Notes under the pieces: model-generated
Told to the model about the DNA's origin: nothing
What the model saw: the letters and a program-made list of their open reading frames with translations, nothing else
Database searches by the model: none
Origin: Riptortus pedestris
Taxonomy: Eukaryota > Arthropoda > Insecta > Hemiptera > Alydidae
DNA length: 64,000 nt
Assembly (NCBI GenBank): GCA_019009955.1
Contig: CM032228.1
Coordinates: 207,866,001 to 207,930,000, forward strand
Direction of reading: 5' to 3'
Position numbers and translations under genes: made by a program
Part shown: one piece after another, positions 56,574 through 64,000 of the stretch
How positions within the stretch are numbered: the stretch's first letter is position 1
Layout: each line of letters opens with the position of its first letter

Positions 56574-56725
56574 TAAGCAAAAATATCATGAACATCTAGA
56601 GGCAGTAAGGAATTAACATTCTTTCATTGTTATCGGCTTATTTAACATATAAAATGCTTGGTTTTTATAAAAATTAGTCTACTGTTTATTGACATATCAA
56701 ATATGTATCACGGTTGTTTCAAGAA

Positions 56726-56731
56726 AATAAA
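56726..56731 (+). terminator. Likely poly(A) signal of FAR copy B
   Basis: AATAAA about 150 nt after the TGA at 56571-56573. No later signal is needed, because no equivalent of copy A's extra exons was found downstream. Confidence 0.45.
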
Positions 56732-57190
56732 AAGAATCACAAACAAATACAGAGTTGTATTTAATTTAAATAAAATTATTTCTCCTACAACCTACCACTT
56801 ATACTGTCATGTAGTGTATATTCAGAGTTAATGCTTGCTTGCTGGAGATTATGGACAATTTTCCAAAGTTCTGGATCATGTCTCTGAATGATGCAGCTTT
56901 TATTTGGAAAATTACATCAGCTCAAACTCGATTAACGTCTTGTGCAATATAAAATTCAAAATATTCTAGTTGATCAACTTCAGAAGCTCAATATTAGCAG
57001 TCAGCATTTTTATTTTCCTTGCTGAATTGGAATTTCATGGAATAGTTGAAGCATGAAAGACTCAGGACATATCAAAGAAAATGAACCAATGTCATCTAAG
57101 GTAATTTTTTACTTTGATAGGAAGTGTATAATCCCCATATTTATTTTTAGCTGGTGGTGAGGGTGATGAATGGTTAATCACAAAACTTTT
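56732..57190. other. Intergenic stretch, nothing recognised
   Basis: I searched this stretch by eye for homologues of copy A's C-terminal exons (11134-11340) and saw none. No transposon ends are visible. Confidence 0.4.
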
Positions 57191-57193
57191 TTA

Positions 57194-57970
57194 TGGCTCC
57201 TCACAATTTTATTTCCTATAAACGCTGAGCGCTTTCGGGGACTAAATCCCCATCCTCAGAGCTACAAAACAATGTAACACCATAATTAAGGAGTCTAATA
57301 ATCAGTTCTTAAAAAATGTTTACATAGTTGGTCATATAACAAACAGTCCATAACATTATACACTTTTACAATAATAACACCTATATTCAAAAACACAATT
57401 CCAATTAAAATATAACAAATTAATAATTACTATTTAAACATTAAAATAATATTATAATCAAAATTACCGCCAGAGCGTAGGGCTATCCTATAGACTTGCT
57501 ACCAGGCTAAACCCTGCCGATGCACTGAGGCGAAGGGGATCGTTCCAAGCCGCTAGGGAGGGGGCAGAGACAAGTCTGGACATAAGAGACGCGTTTGTGT
57601 CAGTCTGCACATTTACATTGCCTTTATTTATGGCTTTTTCAAGTTTTATTTCAATAGCCTCCACCATGTCCATCAGATAACCCCTAACGCCACTATGAAT
57701 TAATTTAATCTGGTGGTCCCCTGCATGGTGGTTGTGCTCCTTACAGTGTGCATAAAACTCTGAGCCTGCTCTCATGTGTTCCTTAGCCCTGATCCGTAAC
57801 TTCCTCTCTGTCCTCCCAACGTAGCTGGCTTCACACATCCCACACTTCATCGTGTACACCCCTGATCTGTCTCCTAGAGGAGTAGCATCCTTGATTTTAG
57901 AGACAAAATCCTTAAGTGACGCCCTCTGTCTGTAGGCTATTCTAACACCCCAGAGTAAAAGAAACCCCAT
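57194..57970 (-). pseudogene. Penelope-like retroelement 3' end: GIY-YIG endonuclease and hammerhead-like motif
   Basis: The 160-codon minus-strand frame (57970-57488) contains GDRSGVYTMKCGMCEASYVG, the GIY-YIG core (here GVY...YVG). RTERKLRIRAKEHMRAG and SEFYAHCKEHNHH follow, then VEAIEIKLEKAINK with the conserved Glu region. This makes a nearly complete endonuclease domain. About 230 bp further 3' (57229-57260) is CTGAGGA, a GGGGATTTAGTCCCC stem-loop and GAAA, the core order of a hammerhead ribozyme as known from Penelope terminal repeats. RT is absent, so it is 5'-truncated. Confidence 0.84.
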
Positions 57971-58302
57971 TCATCTATCTTATTGACAGGCTCCTCCAGT
58001 TTGGTCAAATTGAATCAAAGATCTGGATGTAAATGACTTTTACAGCCATTTACGAAAATATGGCAAAGTGCAGTAGCAATGCCTACAGGGCTGGCATCTG
58101 TTGTTTGAATTAAAGGTTACATAGGGTGTAAGGAAATGAGAACAGCATCACTATGACGCTCTTCCTTCATAAACCACAAAACAACTTGAGAGATGGATGC
58201 CCAAATCCATTTAAAGCATTTGCATTGCATTAAGGGTATATCCAGAATAATTTTGTATCATATGTAACAAAGCCCAAGAAACATGTTAGATGACCTGTAT
58301 GT

Positions 58303-58427
58303 ATTAGCAGATTTCCCCTAAGGGAAATCAGCTATTGAGGTTGTACTCATGACGGAATTTTCGAGATTTTTCTTCAAATGTCCATCGATCCTACCTAGTA
58401 GATGACGAAAATGAGGCCCGTTCAAAA

Positions 58428-58503
<76 letters not shown>

Positions 58504-58995
58504 CTGTTACCGGTCTAGCTGTCGCAATTTTTGTTTGATCGTTACCAAATTCGATATTTAGTTGTTTTATGTAAAAAGAAAGATGAAGTTCGTTAACGGC
58601 TGAAATCGGACTAGTGGGAGGGGGTGGGGGGTTTAGAGGGGAGGATTTTCGAAAATTCGAAATATCTCCGTTACTATACGTCGGATCAAAAACGATTACA
58701 GAATCAATCTTATTGCAAATTGAATGTACTATAAATATTGTTCTATACATTTATTCTGTATCTTGAATATTAACTGAGATATTTGCATTTGTATTCTGCG
58801 TGTGCTCGGCAGCAGTCTATGTTCGGACTTTCCGCCGTGAGTTCTGGCGGCCGTTTTCGTAACTATTCGTCCCTCGTGAATAGGTTTAGAGGTTTCTTAC
58901 TACAACAGTTGTTATTAGTCAGATTTCTCTATTGTAAAACTTCACGTGGGAAATCTGCTTAGTTTACGCAGTCCCTGCGTGACGGACTTTTTTTT
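58303..58995 (+). mobile_element. HINE-like element, copy 6, full length
   Basis: ATTAGCAGATTTCCCCTAAGGGAAATCAGCT (a nearly perfect palindrome, in pieces) begins it. TA core 58432-58499, then GTCTAGCTGTCGCAATTTTTG and GGCTGAAATCGGACTAGTGG, then TCTGCGTGTGCTCGGC. It ends GTGGGAAATCTGCTTAG...GCGTGACGGACTTTT. Its left flank differs from the other copies just outside TTAGC, helping to place the border. Confidence 0.8.
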
Positions 58996-59463
58996 GGGTC
59001 AGGGGATCTTCATAATGACAGAAGTCCTTTTGGACATTTGCTAATATTGTTGGTCTCGGGTTTTCCAAGATATTCAATTTTTGATTGAAGGATCAGACAC
59101 TTATCTATCTTGAGGAGGAAATTATGGTCTCTGAATGTCTGAAAAAGGAGGACTTCAGAGGATGTAAGTATTATTTGATATCCTTAATATACTGTTCTAA
59201 TGTATCCGGAGAATTAATTTCTTATTAATGGTGATATTTTAGGAGAAAATTGTACGAAATTTGGGCCAGTTTATTGTTCAGTGTTCAGTTTCTTTTGGCA
59301 TTTTTGCAGCGTCAAAATTTAATCTGAAGATTATTGCATTGTGGTACGAAGACAAATTTGGAAGATGTTTTGGTTAGTAGAATATCTAATATGTCAGGCA
59401 TCTTTCTTATATGGGATGAATAGAAGGTCGTTATATCTGGAGATTTTATATTTTTATTTAAAA

Positions 59464-60720
59464 TCTATATATAAATAAAATTGTGACCTCTGTCTGCACA
59501 TTGATTTTTTTTTCAAAATTTCACGATAACTTTTCGTTTCACATGTCATAGACACCATATCTGCAATTTATTTATTTCGTATATGTTTGTTTTTTTGTTT
59601 ACCTTTTCACGCATAAACGGCTGAACCGAATTTTATGAAACTTGGAATGTATATTTCTAATAGCCCAACTTAGACTTTAGGCTATATTAATATTCTCTCA
59701 GACAAACAGGAGTGGGGGTTATAAGGGAGGCCTGAAATTAAAAATAGCAATATTTCGTTTCCTATTGCTTTTTCAGCAAGTATGCACATAACAAAAGTTG
59801 TTTATTTTGTTATTTACAGTAACGTTTGTTATATACACTTTTGCCGTATACGGAAGCATAAATGAGTTATACGCTATCAACGAAAGCGGGAGTCCACAAT
59901 TTTATTTGGCACTAAAGACTCAACCGAATTAAACCAAACTCGGTATGTGAATTAGTACTAACTCCTTCATTATAATATGCCATACTAACATTTCTAGGGA
60001 CGGGCAGGAGTGGGGGTTATAAGGGAGGCCTGAAATTAAAAATAGTGATATTTCGTTTCCTATTGGGGTTTCGGCAAAAGTGCACATAACAAAAGTTGTT
60101 TATTTTGTTATTTAGAGAAACTTTGGTTATATACACTATCGTCGTATACCGAAGTATAAAGACGTTATACGCTAAAAATTATAGCGGGAGTCAACAATTT
60201 TATTTGGCACAAAAGACTCAACCGAACCAAATAAAACACTCGGTATTTGTATTAGCACTAACGCCTTCCTTATAATAAGCCATACAAACATTTCTAGGGC
60301 GGGCAGGAGTGGGGGTTATAAGGGAGACCTGAAATTCAAAATAGTGATATTTCGTTTCCTATTGAGGTTTCGGCAATTATGCACATAACAAAAATTGTTT
60401 ATTTTGTTATTTGGAGTAACTTTTGTTATATACACTTTCGTCGTATACCTAAGTATAAATGAGTTATACGTTAAAAACTACTAATTCAAATCTATGCAGA
60501 ATGCACAGGAAATGGGAAATATGACAATATGGAGGACAGTGAAGTCCTTCATAAAAAAATAATTGAATTATAAACAAATCCACAGAAACGACGGGTATTT
60601 ACTCTAAACACTGGGACGGGTAAATGTCAAAAGATTGTGCAAAGTAAAGCCTTGCCAAAAAAATATTATCACCATTCGGCCTCAAATGAATTCCCGAGCG
60701 AAGCCGGGTATCTGAGCTAG
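59464..60720 (+). mobile_element. Helitron family A, complete non-autonomous copy
   Basis: Starts TCTATATATAAATAAAATTG after an A. It ends CGAGCGAAGCCGGGTATCTG then AGCTAG, followed by T. A/T insertion, TC start, a GC hairpin and a CTRR end are the Helitron signature. Internal units recur at about 59706, 60006 and 60303 (CAGGAGTGGGGGTTATAAG). No Rep/helicase is encoded. Confidence 0.85.
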
Positions 60721-61822
60721 TATATATATAAAATTGTAACCTCTGTCTGTACATTGATTTTTTTTCGCGAAATTTCACGATAACTATTCGTTTCACATGT
60801 CATAGACAACATATCTGCATTTTGTTTCTTTCGTGTATGTTTGTTTGTTTGTTACCTTTTCACGCATAAACGGCTGAACCAAATTTTATGAAACTTAGTA
60901 TGTACATTACTACTGACCAAACTTAGACTTTAGGCTATATTAATTTTCTCTGAGACGAAGAGGAGTGGGGGTTATAAGGGAAGCCTGAAATTAAAACTAG
61001 CGATATTTCGTTTTCTATTGGTTTTTCGGCAAATATGCACATAACAAAAGTTGTTTATTTTGTTATTTAGAGTAACTTTTAATATATACACTTTTGTCGT
61101 ATACCAAAGTTTAAATGCGTTATACGCTAAAAATTATAGCGGGAGTCAACAATATTATTTGCCAAAAAAGACTCAACCGGACTAAATAAAACTCGGTATA
61201 TGTATTAGCAGCGAGGCCTTCATTATAATAACCCATACCAACATTTCTATGGATGGGCAGGAGTGGGGGTTATAAGGGAAGCCTGAAATTAAAAATAGCG
61301 ATATTTCGTTTCCTATTGGTTTTTCCGCAAATATAAACATAACAAAAGTTGTTTATTTTGTTATTTGGAGTAACTTTTCTTATATACACTTTTGTCGTAT
61401 ACCTAAGTATAAAGGATTGATACTTTAAAACTTTAGCGGGAGCCAACAATTTTTTTGGGCACTAACGGCTGAACCGAACTTAACAAAACTCGGTATGTCA
61501 ATTAGCATTAATTCTTCCATGATTATAAGTTATATTAAAATTTTTAGGTTCGAACGGGAGTGGGGATTATAAGGGAGGCCTGAAATAAAAATTCACCATA
61601 TTTACATGTATTAGAGACGGGAAATATAAAAATATCGAAGACAGTGAAGCCTTATCGAACAAATAATTCTATTATTAGCAAATCCACGGCAACGACGGGT
61701 ATCAATCCTAAACACTGGGACGGGTAAATGTCAAAATATTGTGCAATGTAAAGCCTGCTAAAAAATACCATCACCATTCAGCCTCAAATGAATTCCCGGG
61801 CGAAGCCGGGTATCTGAGCTAG
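60721..61822 (+). mobile_element. Helitron family A, second copy, head-to-tail with the first
   Basis: Begins directly after the preceding CTAG with TATATATATAAAATTGTAACC and ends CGGGCGAAGCCGGGTATCTG then AGCTAG. The junction carries no host sequence, so it inserted at, or arose by rolling-circle read-through from, its neighbour. Confidence 0.8.
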
Positions 61823-61844
61823 TATATCTATATATATATATATA

Positions 61845-62910
61845 CTAGCTCAGATACCCGGCTTCGCCCGGGAATTCATTTGAGGATGAATGGTGATGGT
61901 ATTTTTTAGCAGGCTTTACATTGCACAATATTTTGACATTTACCCGTCCCAGTGTTTAGGATTGATACCCGTCGTTGCCGGTGATTTGCTAATAATAGAA
62001 TTATTTGTTCGATAATTCTTCACAGTCTTCGATATTTTTATATTTCCCGTCTCTTATACATGTAAATATGGTGAATTTTTATTTCTGGCCTCCCTTATAA
62101 CCCCCCTCCCGTTCGAACCTAAAAATTGTAGTATAACTTATAATCATGGAAGAATTAATGCTAATTGACATACCGAGTTTTGTTAAGTTCGGTTCAGCCG
62201 TTAGTGCCCGCTAAAGTTTTAACGTATAACTCATTTATACTTAGGTATACGACAAAAGTGTATATAACAAAAGTTACTCCAAATAACAAAGTAAACAACT
62301 TTTGTTATGTTTGTATTTCAGGAAAAACCAATAGGAAACGAAATATCGCTCTTTTTAATTTCAGGCTTCCCTTATAACCCCCACTCCTGCCCGTCCATAG
62401 AAATGTTGGTATGGCTTATTATAATAAAGGCCTCACTGCTAATACACATACCGAGTTTTATTTAGTTCGGTTGAGTCTTTTTTGGCAAATAATATTGTTG
62501 ACTCCCGCTATAATTTTTAGCGTATAACGCATTTAAACTTCGGTATACGACAAAAGTGTATATAACAAAATTTACTCTAAATAACAAAATAAACAACTTT
62601 TGTTATGTGCATATTTGCCGAAAAACCAATAGAAAACGAAATATCGTTATTTTTAATTTCAGGCTTCCCTTATAACCCCCACTCCTGTTCGTCTCAGAGA
62701 AAATTAATATAGCCTAAAGTCTAAGTTGGGTTAGTAGTAATATACATACCAAGTTTCATAAAATTCGGTTCAGCCGTTTATGCGTGAAAAGGTAACAAAC
62801 AAACAAACATACACGAAAGAAACAAAATGCAGATATGGTGTCTATGACATGTGAAACGAAAAGTTATCGTGAAATTTCGCGAAAAAAATCAATGTACAGA
62901 CAGAGGTTAC

Positions 62911-62930
<20 letters not shown>
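61845..62930 (-). mobile_element. Helitron family A, third copy, inverted
   Basis: CTAGCTCAGATACCCGGCTTCGCCCGGG starts it (in pieces; reversed 3' end). The reversed 5' region GACAGAGGTTACAATTTTA is at about 62900. Only about 22 bp of TA-rich DNA separates it from the second copy, so the two 3' ends face each other. Confidence 0.8.

Positions 62931-62967
<37 letters not shown>
62915..62967. repeat. (TA)n tract between head-to-head Helitrons
   Basis: TA repeat shared by the 5' ends of the third (reverse) and fourth (forward) copies. Confidence 0.85.
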
Positions 62968-62972
<5 letters not shown>

Positions 62973-64000
62973 TTAACCTCTTTATGTACATTTATTTTTT
63001 TCGCGAAATTTCACGATAACTTTTCGTTTCACATGTCATAGACACCATAACTACATTTTGTTTCTTTCGTGTCTGTTTGTTCATTTGTTTGTTTGTTACC
63101 TTTTCACGCATAAACGGCTGAACCGAATTTTATGAAACTTGGTATGTATATTACTACTAGCCCAACTTAGACTTTAGGCTATATTAATATTCTCTAAGAC
63201 GAACAGGAGGGGGGGTTATAAGGGAGGCATGAAATTAAAAATAGCGATATTTCGTTTCCTATTGCTTTTTCAGCAAATATGCTCATAACAAAAGTTGTTT
63301 ATTTTGTAATTTAGAGTAACGTATGGTATATGCACTTTTGCCGTATACGGAAGTATAAATGAGTTATACGCTAAAAACTATAGCGGGAGTCCACAATTTT
63401 ATTTGGCACAAAAGACTCAACCGAACTAAACCAAACTCGCTATGTGAATTAATACTAACGATTTCCTTATAATAAGCCATACTAACATTTCTAGGGACGG
63501 GCAGGAGTGGGGGTTATAACAGAGGCTTGAAATTAAAAATAGCGATATTTCGTTTCCTATTGCTTTTTCAGCAAATATGTTCATAACATATTTTGATATG
63601 GGACAGATAACCCGTCCCGATTAGCCTAAGTTGCAAAAAGTGGACGTTAATAAATAAATAAATAAATGTTCATAACAAAAGTTGTTTTTTTTGTTATTTA
63701 GAGTAAATTTTGTGATATTCATTTTTGTCTTTTAACTAAATAAAAACGAGATATACACTATAAACAAAAGCGGGAGCCAACAATTTTATTGGGTGCTAAC
63801 GAATGAACCGAACTTAACAAAACTCGGTATATAAATTAGCATTAATTCTTCCATGATTATAAGCTATATTAAAATGTTTAGGTTAGAACGGGAGTGGGGG
63901 TTATAAGGAAGGCCTGAAATAAAAATTCGCGATATTTCATTGTCTATTTGTTTTTCGACAAACATGTACATAACAAAAGTTGTTTACTTTGTTATTTAGA
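62966..64000 (+). mobile_element. Helitron family A, fourth copy, runs off the window
   Basis: TATAAAATTTTAACCTCTTTATG begins it. Internal units are at about 63207 (AGGAGGGGGGGTTATAAGGG), 63501 and 63890. A truncated SINE interrupts it at 63589. The 3' end is outside the window. Confidence 0.8.
63577..63677 (+). repeat. 5'-truncated SINE inside Helitron, 12-bp target duplication
   Basis: ATGTTCATAACA at 63577-63588 recurs at 63666-63677. The insert is the SINE 3' end (AGATAACCCGTCCCGATTAG to GGACGTTAATAAATAAATAA). This proves the SINE moved after this Helitron copy was in place. Confidence 0.88.

Overview
This is AT-rich insect nuclear DNA. The support is a spliced fatty acyl-CoA reductase (FAR) gene pair with GT-AG introns, surrounded by typical insect repeats: Jockey, Ty3/gypsy, Penelope-like, piggyBac, Merlin, P/THAP, Helitrons and a tRNA-like SINE. 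The insect order cannot be fixed from the sequence alone.

Host genes. Two paralogous FAR genes lie head to tail on the + strand. Copy A enters from the left edge: its 5' exons are outside the window, and seven exons are visible between 779 and 11340. Copy B looks complete: nine coding exons between 28978 and 56573, 511 codons by my exon joins. Four internal exons are exactly the same length in both copies (110, 193, 240 and 270 nt). Copy A splices on into two further exons that encode a hydrophobic C-terminal segment. Copy B has lost that splice donor and stops at the equivalent position. FARs reduce fatty acyl-CoA to fatty alcohol for wax, cuticular lipid or pheromone synthesis, so a copy with and a copy without the membrane tail is a plausible functional split.

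Layout. 1-600: broken non-LTR reverse transcriptase and repeat pieces. 779-11830: copy A, with SINEs, a short piggyBac element and a repeat inside its introns. 12215-14060: decayed Ty3/gypsy element. 14585-19553: near-complete Jockey-type element on the - strand with an 11-bp target duplication. 19554-28900: intergenic repeats (Penelope-like fragment, Helitron pieces, TA tracts). 28978-56573: copy B, whose introns are swollen by a P/THAP element, an 89-bp minisatellite, nested piggyBac elements, two Merlin elements, Helitrons and SINEs. 57194-57970: second Penelope-like fragment. 58303-58995: another HINE-like repeat. 59464-64000: cluster of four adjoining Helitron copies.

Two repeat families dominate. 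One is a 0.6-0.75 kb element with subterminal inverted repeats, a (TA)n core and a terminal palindrome, the architecture of DINE-1/Helentron-type non-autonomous elements (called HINE-like here). The other is a Helitron family with TC...hairpin...CTAG ends and internal repeats of about 300 bp. Together they account for much of the intron growth in copy B.
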